From Planctellipticum sp942493135 (GTDB taxonomy: Bacteria > Planctomycetota > Planctomycetia > Planctomycetales > Planctomycetaceae): a stretch of DNA of 64,000 bases. Below, one piece after another: positions 7,917-15,479 of this stretch. Location of the stretch: NCBI GenBank assembly GCA_942493135.1, contig OW818684.1:930001-994000 (forward strand), written 5' to 3'. The notes beneath the pieces are model-generated. The model worked only from the letters and a program-made list of their open reading frames with translations, did not search any database and was not told the origin of the DNA. The translations under genes and the position numbers were made by a program. Position 1 is the stretch's first letter. The number at the start of each line of letters is the position of its first letter.

Positions 7917-8519
7917 ATGTCTACCGCACCCGTTCGTCAGTTTTCCGTCGAGGAGTACCTAGCGTTCGAGCGCCAGTCGGAGGCGAAGCACCAGTATTTC
8001 CGGGGCGAGATCCTCGCGATGACCGGCGGTTCATTGCAGCACGTGACCATCATTTCCAATCTGGTCTTTCGAGCAAGAAGTGCTCTGGGTGAAACCGGCT
8101 GTCGTGTTCTGCCGGGTGACATGCGTGTGAAGTGTCCGTCGGGACTCTATACCTATCCAGACGTCGTGATCATGTGCAGCGAACCGCAACTGGAAGACTC
8201 CCACAGGGACACGCTGCTCAACCCGTTGGTGATTTTCGAAGTCCTGTCTCCGAGTACCGAAGCCTACGACCGAAGCAAGAAGTTTGAGTCCTATCGGGGA
8301 ATCGAGTCGCTCCGTGAGTACGTGCTCGTTGCTCAGGACCAGATGCACGTCGAGCACTTCGTGCGTCAGCGCGATGCCAACCATTGGGATATGCACATTC
8401 TGCGACGCGCCGAAGAAGAACTTTCGATTTCGAACGGCCAAGGCCGCCTGAAACTGTCCGAGATCTACGAAAGCGTCGAGTTCGCCCCCGCAAATGCGGA
8501 CTCTCAACCTGCAAACTGA
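7917..8519 (+). CDS. Uma2 (DUF820) nuclease-fold protein 3
   Basis: The tandem paralogue of the preceding Uma2 gene, also 200 residues, sharing the opening MSTAPV, the MRVKCPS and TYPDVV blocks, the EVLSPSTEAYDR motif and an xAN ending. The active-site set (PD 81-82, E108, D118, K121/K122) is kept, while the helical parts and tail have diverged. Divergence is spread along the protein and there is no stop or frameshift, which suggests both copies have stayed under selection. It lies 33 bases after copy 2 and 33 bases before sufD, so it fits the transcription unit. Confidence 0.92.
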   Translation: MSTAPVRQFSVEEYLAFERQSEAKHQYFRGEILAMTGGSLQHVTIISNLVFRARSALGETGCRVLPGDMRVKCPSGLYTYPDVVIMCSEPQLEDSHRDTLLNPLVIFEVLSPSTEAYDRSKKFESYRGIESLREYVLVAQDQMHVEHFVRQRDANHWDMHILRRAEEELSISNGQGRLKLSEIYESVEFAPANADSQPAN

Positions 8520-8552
8520 ACCGTCTGCTGCCGAAAGCCTGAGATTCCCGCC

Positions 8553-9863
8553 ATGCCCGCTGTGACTGCGACCGCTGTAGCTCCCTGGTCCGCCGATGCG
8601 CTCGAAGCCCTCGTGGCCGCCCGCGGTGAACCCGCCTGGGTTGCCGAACGCCGGCGAGCCGCCTACGAAACCTACATCGATCTCTGCACCCGCGAGCTCG
8701 ATCCCGAAGAGTGGAAGCGGATCGACCTGCGCGCCTTCCGTCCCGAGAAGTTCTCGCTCCGCGCGAACGCCGCAGCAGATGCGACGTTCGCCACGCTGAT
8801 GGCGGACCGCGGCGAGTTCGGCGGAATCGTCTCGCATGTCGATGGCGCCTGCCGTTCCGCAACGCTCGCCCCGGCCCTTGCTGCCAGAGGAGTGATCTTC
8901 GGCAGCCTGACGCAGGTCATCCGGGAACACGGAGAACTGCTGAAGTCCCGGCTGCTGGCCGAGGAGCCGGCCGACCGCTTCGCAGCCCTCCATGCCGCCT
9001 TCTGGACCGGCGGAGCCGTCCTCTACGTCCCGCGCGGCGTTGAAGTCGCCGAGCCGCTGTCGAGCCTGATCGGCCTCACGGCGGACGGAGCGGCCGATCT
9101 CAGCCACACGCTGGTGATTCTGGAAGAAGGAGCATCTGCCACGCTGCTGGAGGAAACCGTCTCGGCAATTCCCACCGCGGCCGGTCTGCACGTCGGCTCG
9201 GTCCAGTTGCTGCTGGCCCCCGGATCCCGCCTGCGCTACGTGCAGCTCCAGAACTGGAACCAGAAAACCTGGCACTTCGCCCGCCAGTCGGGGCACGTCG
9301 GCCGCGACGCATTCCTGCAGTGGACCGTCGGAGGGCTCGGAGCCAGGCTGGCCCATATCAACCAGCAGGTCCATCTGGACGGCCGCGGCGCCCAGGCCGA
9401 AGTCAATGGCGTCACGTTCGCCACCGACCGCCAGCTCATCTCGTACTACACCCAGCAGACCCACCACGCTCCTGACACCCGCAGCGACCTGCTCTACAAA
9501 GACGTTCTACGCGATCGCGCCCGCGTCGTCTGGCGCGGCATGATCAAAGTCGACAAGGATGCCCAGCAGACCGACGGCTATCAGCGCAATGACGGCCTGA
9601 TGATGAGCGACCATTGCCGCGTCGACGCCATCCCTGGACTGGAAATCGAAGCCGACGACGTCCGCTGCACGCACGGCGCCACCGTCGGCCGGGTCGACGA
9701 AGAACAGCTCTTCTACTGCATGTGCCGCGGACTCGCCCGGCAGGAAGCGATGCATATGATCGTGGAAGGCTTCTTCCAGCGAGTCTACGATCGCATTCCG
9801 GTCGAACTGGTCCGGGAAACTCTCAGCCAGGCCGTGGAGCGCAAACTCGGGCTCGGCGAGTAA
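8553..9863 (+). CDS. sufD: SUF Fe-S scaffold partner SufD
   Basis: SufD, 436 residues, pairs with SufB and SufC in the SufBC2D complex. The N-terminal helical part (GEPAWVAERRRAAYETYIDL) is followed by a beta-helix core with VLYVPRGVEVAEPL, LQNWNQKTWHFARQ, GGLGARLAHINQQVHLDGRG and a C-terminal segment with DEEQLFYCMCRGLARQEA. These separate SufD from SufB. The ATG at 8553 comes 33 bases after the third Uma2 gene. A Rieske-MIP18 fusion gene begins 91 bases downstream. Confidence 0.95.
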   Translation: MPAVTATAVAPWSADALEALVAARGEPAWVAERRRAAYETYIDLCTRELDPEEWKRIDLRAFRPEKFSLRANAAADATFATLMADRGEFGGIVSHVDGACRSATLAPALAARGVIFGSLTQVIREHGELLKSRLLAEEPADRFAALHAAFWTGGAVLYVPRGVEVAEPLSSLIGLTADGAADLSHTLVILEEGASATLLEETVSAIPTAAGLHVGSVQLLLAPGSRLRYVQLQNWNQKTWHFARQSGHVGRDAFLQWTVGGLGARLAHINQQVHLDGRGAQAEVNGVTFATDRQLISYYTQQTHHAPDTRSDLLYKDVLRDRARVVWRGMIKVDKDAQQTDGYQRNDGLMMSDHCRVDAIPGLEIEADDVRCTHGATVGRVDEEQLFYCMCRGLARQEAMHMIVEGFFQRVYDRIPVELVRETLSQAVERKLGLGE

Positions 9864-9954
9864 CCCGACGAGTCCTGCCCTTTCCGCACATTTTCAACTC
9901 AACGCCGGCCGGGTGTTCGCTCGCCCGCCAGCCGGCATTCTCGATCGGGGCATC

Positions 9955-10683
9955 ATGTCAGATTTTGAACTCGCCGCCGTCTCCGGAGAGATCCCGCCGG
10001 GCGGCCGGAAAAGCATTTTCGTCGATGATCTGCCGGCACTGCTGATTCGGATTGAAGACCGCTACTTCGCCGTCGAAGACGTCTGCACGCACGATGGCCA
10101 GCCCCTCACAGACGGTCCGCTCGTCGATTGCCAGATCGTCTGCCCCCGACACGGCGCCCGCTTCGACCTGGCAACGGGCAAGCCGACGAAGATGCCCGCC
10201 ACCTCGGCAATCCGCACGTTCGCCGTCGAAGTTCGCGCCGATGGCGTTTACGTCAGCCCCGATGCGCCGCCCGACGAACCCGAAGCAGCCGCCGTCGCGG
10301 CGTCCATTCCCGCGGCCGCCCCGACAGTTGCAACGCCCCCGGCCGCAGAGGGCGGCCCTGTCGGGGCGGGAGTCGTCGTTGGGGACATCACCGATGACGC
10401 CGTCATCGAAGCGCTCCGGGAAGTCATCGACCCCGAACTGATGATCAACATCGTCGACCTGGGACTCGTCTACTCCGTCCAGCAGACCGACGGCAAAGTC
10501 GGCGTCGAGATGACCCTCACCAGCCCGGCCTGTCCGGCCGGACCGCAGATCATTCATCAGTCCCGAACCGCCGTCGAGCGAATTCCGGGCGTCAGCGAGG
10601 TCGAGATCAAGCTCACCATGTCGCCCCCGTGGTCCCCCGACCGCATGACGGACGCCGCCCGCGACCAGTTGGGGATCTTCTAA
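9955..10683 (+). CDS. Rieske ferredoxin - MIP18 (SufT-like) fusion protein
   Basis: A 242-residue two-domain protein. Residues 1-100 form a small Rieske ferredoxin domain with C44-T-H46 and C63-P-R-H66, the full set of [2Fe-2S] ligands. A linker rich in Ala and Pro (about 103-135) leads to a MIP18/DUF59 domain (DDAVIEALREVIDPEL to SPPWSPDRMTDAA), the domain of SufT and Cia2 proteins that help mature Fe-S enzymes. The ATG at 9955 has GGGG upstream. As last gene of the SUF run it could couple electron supply to cluster transfer; this is inference. Separate Rieske and SufT genes are the usual arrangement. Confidence 0.88.
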   Translation: MSDFELAAVSGEIPPGGRKSIFVDDLPALLIRIEDRYFAVEDVCTHDGQPLTDGPLVDCQIVCPRHGARFDLATGKPTKMPATSAIRTFAVEVRADGVYVSPDAPPDEPEAAAVAASIPAAAPTVATPPAAEGGPVGAGVVVGDITDDAVIEALREVIDPELMINIVDLGLVYSVQQTDGKVGVEMTLTSPACPAGPQIIHQSRTAVERIPGVSEVEIKLTMSPPWSPDRMTDAARDQLGIF

Positions 10684-10836
10684 ATCACCGGCATCGACTC
10701 TGAAACAAGGCCTCTTTGACTCTTGTCCCCTCTCCCACTTTCTTCAGTGGGAAAGGGCCAGGGTGAGGGCCTTCGAAAGCGCCGAAGTGTCGTCCACGGA
10801 GAAAAGACGGCGCGCCTCACAATCGTGGCCGGTGAT
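10684..10836. repeat. Dispersed ~150-bp element, copy A
   Basis: A 153-base element starting immediately after the TAA of the Rieske-MIP18 gene. Its ends are a 9-base inverted repeat, ATCACCGGC and GCCGGTGAT. The inside holds a hairpin with CCCTCTCCCAC pairing with GTGGGAAAGGG, followed by GGTGAGGG and a segment ending near CGCCTCACAATCGTGG. The reverse complement matches 56481-56630 over nearly its full length by eye. It contains no gene. Position directly behind a stop codon suggests a 3' transcript element or terminator; the inverted ends would also fit a small non-autonomous mobile element. Confidence 0.8.
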
Positions 10837-10877
10837 CGCGAGCACGAACGGCATCTCGGGTCCGCCAGACGAAAATT

Positions 10878-10928
10878 GGGCAGGCCGGGGATCAGGGGTT
10901 TCGGGACGGCCAATCACCCGACCTGCCC
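10878..10928. repeat. Imperfect inverted repeat downstream of the SulP gene
   Basis: GGGCAGGCCGGGGA (10878-10891) pairs with CACCCGACCTGCCC (10915-10928) over 12 of 14 positions, with a 23-base loop. It lies between element A and the 3' end of the SulP gene, which is read on the minus strand, so it may act as a transcription terminator for that gene. No T-run follows on that strand. The rest of 10929-11061 shows no recognisable feature. Confidence 0.4.
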
Positions 10929-11061
10929 AGGACGGACGCAAATCCGCGCTCGTCCACAGTTCAGTCGCAGCCACCCGTTGCGTTCTCGCAATGACGCTGC
11001 TTCGAGACTCATCCTGCTCGCGCTCTTCCGCGAGTCATCGGGACCCATTTCGAAGAGAGAT

Positions 11062-12711
11062 TCAGACCTTCGCCGACAGCGTGGCGTCCTTCAATCGGGT
11101 CGCCAGCGGATGCTTGGAAAGCCCCCGGTGCTCTTCCAGTCCGATCAGCCGCAACGTGCGGCCGACGTGCTGGAAATCCTCCTGCAGAGCATGCAGCTTC
11201 TCCATCGTGCTGTGATCCACGACCCGCGCCGCCGAGAGATCGAGCACCACAATTCGGTCGGGACTGACCGCCATCACAGCCTTGTTCAATCCGATCCAGG
11301 TCGAGAAGACCGCCGAGTTGTTCACGCGGATGTAGGTCGTCGTGTCATCGAGTTCTTCAACCTCCACGCCGGACTTGAAGAACGACGCCATCGAGACGCC
11401 GCTGAAACAGTGTACGAGAATCTGCAGCCCCAGACCGATGAATACGCCGACCAGCAGGTCCGTCATCAGCACGCCGATCATCGTCCCGGCGAACACCAGC
11501 AACTGCTCCGGCCCGATCCTGTACATGTGAATGAATTCCCGCGGATGAGCCAGGCGGAATCCGGTGTAAACCAGCATTGCCGCCAGTGCGGCCAGCGGGA
11601 TCTTGTGAATCAGCATCGGCAGCGTCGCGACCAGAATCAGCAGGAACAGGCCGTGGAACATGTTCGCAAACCGCGATCGGGCGCCGTTATCGATGTTCGC
11701 TTTGCTGCGGACGATTTCCGAGATCATCGGGATGCCGCCGATCAAAGCGACCAGCGTGTTCGCCGTCCCCACCGCCAGCAGATCCCGGTTGATATCCGTC
11801 TTCCGGCGCATCGGGTCGAGAACATCCACGGCCTTCGCGGACAGCAGCGATTCCAGCGAACCGATCAGCGTAAACATCACGATCCACTTCATGCCGACCG
11901 GCGTCATTACTGCCGAAAAGTCGGGTCGCATGATCGCGCTCAGAATGCTGCCGGGCACATTGACCAGGAACTTGCTGGAAATCTCGTGCTGCGAGCCGGC
12001 GAAGCTGTAAGTATGCGTGTGATCCAGGTCGAACAGGAGTCCAAGCGGAATCGCCAGCGCCAGCACCAGAATCTGACCGGGAATCCGCTTCAGCGCAGCG
12101 AATTTCACCAGCGGCCACGTGAAAAGCAGGATCAGCGACAGCACGCCGATCACGGCGATTTCCGGATTGGCCTTCATGATCGAACTGGGAATCTCCGCCA
12201 GCAGGTGCAGAGGCTCTTTCCCATGCGGCGCCACCCCCAGCACCATATGCGACTGCTTGGCCAGAATGATCACGCCGATCGCCGCCAGCATCCCGTGAAC
12301 CGCCGCGGTCGGGAACAGGTCGCTGATGAATCCCGAGCGAAGCAGAGCCGCACCGACTTGAATCAAGCCCGCCACGACGCAGATGCCCAATGTCAACTGC
12401 TGAGCCCGCAGAGCCGCCTCCGGTTCCGCGGACATGCCGCCACCCAGTTCGAGCACGCACCCCAGCACAATCGCGATCATCCCGGCCGCAGGCCCCTTGA
12501 TCGTCAGCTCCGAATTGCTGATCCAAGGCGTAACCAGGCCGCCGACGATGGCGGTAAACACTCCCGCCGTCGCCGGGAAACCGCTGGCCAGCGAAATCGC
12601 CAGACACAACGGCAAGGCAATCAAAAACACCAGAAACCCGGACGTCATGTCCGCCCGCATGTTCCGGGAGAATCCCGAAAAAGCCGGGGCTGGAAGAGAA
12701 GACTCGATCAT
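11062..12711 (-). CDS. SulP family anion transporter with STAS domain
   Basis: A 549-residue inner-membrane transporter of the SulP (SLC26) family, which moves sulfate, bicarbonate or related anions. The N-terminal TSGFLVFLIALPLCLAISLA and ELTIKGPAAGMIAIVLGC segments are typical of the bacterial subgroup, and about ten to twelve hydrophobic segments follow to residue 420. The C-terminal STAS domain (about 440-540) carries DRIVVLDLSAARVVDHSTMEKLHAL in shortened form. ATG 12711 has AGCAGG upstream. No carbonic anhydrase or sulfur-assimilation gene lies beside it, so the substrate cannot be told. Gene orientation is opposite to the SUF run. Confidence 0.9.
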   Translation of the reverse strand: MIESSLPAPAFSGFSRNMRADMTSGFLVFLIALPLCLAISLASGFPATAGVFTAIVGGLVTPWISNSELTIKGPAAGMIAIVLGCVLELGGGMSAEPEAALRAQQLTLGICVVAGLIQVGAALLRSGFISDLFPTAAVHGMLAAIGVIILAKQSHMVLGVAPHGKEPLHLLAEIPSSIMKANPEIAVIGVLSLILLFTWPLVKFAALKRIPGQILVLALAIPLGLLFDLDHTHTYSFAGSQHEISSKFLVNVPGSILSAIMRPDFSAVMTPVGMKWIVMFTLIGSLESLLSAKAVDVLDPMRRKTDINRDLLAVGTANTLVALIGGIPMISEIVRSKANIDNGARSRFANMFHGLFLLILVATLPMLIHKIPLAALAAMLVYTGFRLAHPREFIHMYRIGPEQLLVFAGTMIGVLMTDLLVGVFIGLGLQILVHCFSGVSMASFFKSGVEVEELDDTTTYIRVNNSAVFSTWIGLNKAVMAVSPDRIVVLDLSAARVVDHSTMEKLHALQEDFQHVGRTLRLIGLEEHRGLSKHPLATRLKDATLSAKV

Positions 12712-13076
12712 GAACCTGCTCCCGGATCCGCAGCGCGGACCCCATGACAGAACCGTTGGCGACCATCGAAAAAGTGAAGCGACGCCAGACTGCCGGCGGT
12801 ATCAGGCCCATCCGGGCCGATTGTGAGGCGGGAAAACTCTCGGAGGGATCGTCAACGGGCCGCGAGCGCCGCGGCGACTAACAGCCTTATCTTCACGCTA
12901 CTATTTTTATCCGGAACTACCCGCCGCCAACACAGCGCACGCTGACATTCCAGTAAGGCGAGATCTCGACAATTCCATCTTTATGCGACTTGCGGCCCGG
13001 CCACCCCTCCGCCAGGCCGCATGAATCTCGCATTCGAAGAGGACATCTCGCGAAATTTCAGCCGCAAAAACAGAGC
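12712..13076. other. Intergenic stretch with no recognised gene
   Basis: About 365 bases upstream of the SulP start and beyond the 3' end of the SMP-30-like gene. It should contain the SulP promoter. An AT-rich patch near 12885-12910 (CTACTATTTTTATCC) stands out, but no clear -35/-10 pair can be named. No conserved open frame or RNA was recognised. Confidence 0.5.
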
Positions 13077-13105
13077 GGCGGAACACAGTCAGACTGTGCT
13101 CCGCC
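13077..13105 (-). terminator. Hairpin terminator after the SMP-30-like gene
   Basis: Two 14-base arms (13077-13090 and 13092-13105) pair with one mismatch around a single central base. Read on the minus strand the hairpin lies 62 bases past the stop of the SMP-30-like gene and is followed by GCTCTGTTTTT. That is the shape of an intrinsic terminator, although the T-run starts six bases late. Confidence 0.5.
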
Positions 13106-13167
13106 ATCGGTTGAATGATGTCTCTTAAGGGAAAGGTTGGCAGCCAGCCTTTCGATATCGTCAGCTT

Positions 13168-14046
13168 CTACGGCGCCAGTTCGTACGCCACAACCCGATT
13201 CTCCATCATATGCGGAAGAATCAACAGCTTCTCTTTCGGCAGATAGGCATGGTCCGCCGTCCCCTTGGCGAACTGGCCCACAACCCGCGCCTCTCCCGAC
13301 GCCGAAATGTGGAACACTTTCCCCGCCGCCCAGTCAGTCACGACATAGCCGCCCCGGCCGTCCAGTTCAATCCCGTCCAGGTTCCCGGTCGGCGTCTTCG
13401 TGATCGGCGTCACCTGCTTCGTCTTCAAATCCAGCGACAGCAACCGACCAGGCGTCTTCGGCATGAAGTCCGCGGCATAGCCCCACGCGGCGAGCAGCAG
13501 GCGGTCCCCATCCACCAGCAGGCCATTGGGGCTTTCGAGATGCTCCCCTTCGGCAAACAGCGTCGCCTTCCCGCCCGAGATCGCGTAGATCTTGCTCTCC
13601 GGCATGTCGGAGACGTACACCGTTCCGTCCGGCCCCGCCGCGACATCGTTCAGGAACTTCGCCCCCTCAATCGCAATCCGATCGACGATTTCACCGTCCG
13701 CCAGCGAGATCGAAACGACCTGGTCGATGTCGCTGACCCACAGCTTCCCCTTCGTCGACCGCAGCCCCTTCGGCGCATCCAGCCCCGTCGCCCACTTCTC
13801 GGCGATCACTTCCCCCTTGGGAGTCAGCTTCGAGATATAGCCGTTCCCGTCCTTCTTCGCTCCCTCGCCGTCGATGTTCGAGACATACAGAAACCCAGTT
13901 TCCGGGTCGAGGTAAGCGCTCTCCGGGGCTGCCAGCCCCTTGTCGACCGTCCAGACGACCTTCAGGGTCGGACCGGCCGGCTTGTCTTCCGCCACCACCA
14001 CGCTCAGAGAAGCGAGTAGTGCGGCGCCGCACAACAACAGACGCAT
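13168..14046 (-). CDS. Secreted SMP-30/gluconolactonase-like beta-propeller
   Basis: A 292-residue protein with a signal peptide (MRLLLCGAALLASLSVVVA) and a six-bladed propeller of the SMP-30/LRE type. Repeated blade motifs are ETGFLYVSNIDG, KGKLWVSDIDQV, DGTVYVSDMPES, SPNGLLVDGDRLLLAAWG and LDGIELDGRGGYVVTDW. Relatives hydrolyse lactones using a metal in the propeller centre; here the substrate is unknown. ATG 14046 with GGAG eight bases upstream is preferred over an in-frame TTG five codons earlier. The gene stands alone; a divergent DUF3500 gene begins 268 bases away. Confidence 0.85.
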   Translation of the reverse strand: MRLLLCGAALLASLSVVVAEDKPAGPTLKVVWTVDKGLAAPESAYLDPETGFLYVSNIDGEGAKKDGNGYISKLTPKGEVIAEKWATGLDAPKGLRSTKGKLWVSDIDQVVSISLADGEIVDRIAIEGAKFLNDVAAGPDGTVYVSDMPESKIYAISGGKATLFAEGEHLESPNGLLVDGDRLLLAAWGYAADFMPKTPGRLLSLDLKTKQVTPITKTPTGNLDGIELDGRGGYVVTDWAAGKVFHISASGEARVVGQFAKGTADHAYLPKEKLLILPHMMENRVVAYELAP

Positions 14047-14314
14047 CGAGATTCTCCACAAAAGTTTTTCGCCGGTCCCATTGCCGACAGTTCCATCCTT
14101 CTATACCGGGCGCTACCGCCATCTGCCAGCACCGAAATCGTCGCGACATGGGCGTAGCCGGTCCAGACCGTCGGCCGTCCCGTTTTTGCTGGCCGACACC
14201 GCCCGGGGAACGAATCGCCGGAGCGCTGCGAAACGGCAATTGCCAAACCGCGTTGCCGAGAGGCATACTGAAGCCGCCCGTCCGTTCCCCGTTTCGACTT
14301 TGAGGAGGCCGACC

Positions 14315-15346
14315 ATGTTCAATTGCCCGGATTGCAATCCCCAGGACGCGAAACCCGTCACCCGACGCTCGTTCGTCAAGACCGTCGGCGCCACCGCTCT
14401 TGCCGCGGCAGCCGCGCCCGCCCTGGCCCGCGCCGCCGAGGAATCCGCCAGCAAACCGGAATCCCTCGTCAAGAAACTCTACGACTCGCTCAAGCCGGAG
14501 CAGCGCGAGGAAGTCGCTTTCGCGTGGGACCACGCCGACGATCGCGGCCTCCTCCGCCTGCACGTCTCCAACAACTGGCACATCACCGAACCCCGGATCG
14601 CCAGCGAGTTCTTCTCGAAGGACCAGCAGGACCTCATTGAAGCCATCTTCTGGGATCTCTATTCCCCCGAATGGCACGACCGCATCCGCAAGCAGCTCAA
14701 GGACGACGCCGGCGGCTACGGCAAAGAACAGTCGATCGCCATCTTCGGCGAACCCGGCACCGGCAAGTTCGAATTCGTCATGACCGGCCGACACCTCACC
14801 ATCCGCTGCGACGGCGACAGCACCGAACACACCGCGTTCGGCGGCCCCATCTTCTACGGCCACGCCGCCCAGGACTTCAACGAGAAGGCCGATCATGCCG
14901 GCAACGTCTTCTGGCCGCAGGCTCTCAAGGCCAACGAGCTGTTCAAGATGCTCAGCGGCAAGCAGCGGGAACAGGCCCTCGTCGCCAAGTCCCCCGCCGA
15001 GCGCATGGTCTTCTTCCAGCCAAAACCCGAAGACCGCCCGGGTGTCGCCATCGCCGATCTCAGCGCCGATCAGAAGGCCCACGCCCAGCTGATCCTCAAC
15101 CTGCTGCTGGAGCCCTACCGCCTGTCGGATCAGGCCGAAGCCCGCAAGTGCCTCGAATCGAAGGGGGGCCTCGACGCCTGCAAGCTCGCCTTCTTCCAGG
15201 AACCGGACATCGGCAACGACCAGGTCTGGGACAACTGGCGCCTCGAAGGCCCGACCTTCGTCTGGCACTACCGCGGCGCCCCCCACGTCCACGTCTGGGT
15301 CAACGTCGCCGACGACCCGAACGTGAAGATCACCACAAAGGGTTAA
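14315..15346 (+). CDS. DUF3500 family protein with Tat signal
   Basis: A 343-residue protein. The N terminus has a twin-arginine signal: TRRSFVKTVGATALAAAAAP, with two cysteines before it (CPDCNP). The mature part matches the DUF3500 type, with LYDSLKPEQREEVAFAWDH near its start, NNWHITEPRI, FGEPGTGKFEFVMTGRHLTIRCDGD and a closing WHYRGAPHVHVWVNV. The ATG at 14315 follows TGAGGAGG. An open frame extends 125 codons upstream but overlaps the divergent gene and lacks homology. Family members are common in planctomycetes and verrucomicrobia. No enzymatic activity is established, and the neighbours give no clue. Confidence 0.85.
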   Translation: MFNCPDCNPQDAKPVTRRSFVKTVGATALAAAAAPALARAAEESASKPESLVKKLYDSLKPEQREEVAFAWDHADDRGLLRLHVSNNWHITEPRIASEFFSKDQQDLIEAIFWDLYSPEWHDRIRKQLKDDAGGYGKEQSIAIFGEPGTGKFEFVMTGRHLTIRCDGDSTEHTAFGGPIFYGHAAQDFNEKADHAGNVFWPQALKANELFKMLSGKQREQALVAKSPAERMVFFQPKPEDRPGVAIADLSADQKAHAQLILNLLLEPYRLSDQAEARKCLESKGGLDACKLAFFQEPDIGNDQVWDNWRLEGPTFVWHYRGAPHVHVWVNVADDPNVKITTKG

Positions 15347-15365
15347 TCATTCAATGGCAGATTCC

Positions 15366-15450
15366 GGGTGGCACGCCCAGAGGCTTTGCGATGGGCGTGG
15401 TTTTCTCACCTGCGAAGACACGCCCTTCGAAGACTCAGGGCGTGCCACCC
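15366..15450. repeat. GGGTGGC-family palindrome 1
   Basis: GGGTGGCACGCCC (15366-15378) and its exact complement GGGCGTGCCACCC (15438-15450) bracket an 85-base unit that also contains ATGGGCGTGG and CACGCCCTTCG as internal complements. It sits between the convergent DUF3500 and PQQ-propeller genes. It shares its terminal heptamer with units at 29888, 31649 and 35494 and may end transcription from both sides. Confidence 0.75.
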
Positions 15451-15479
15451 GAATTGACTTGTCTCCGCTTTGACTAAGC

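Noticed and set aside
10723..12747. 674-codon plus-strand frame opposite the SulP gene
   Set aside because: Composition is Arg/Gln/His-rich, typical of an antisense shadow; SulP on the other strand is clearly conserved.
13940..14314. Extension of the DUF3500 frame upstream
   Set aside because: It runs antisense into the SMP-30-like gene; ATG 14315 has TGAGGAGG and a Tat signal follows.
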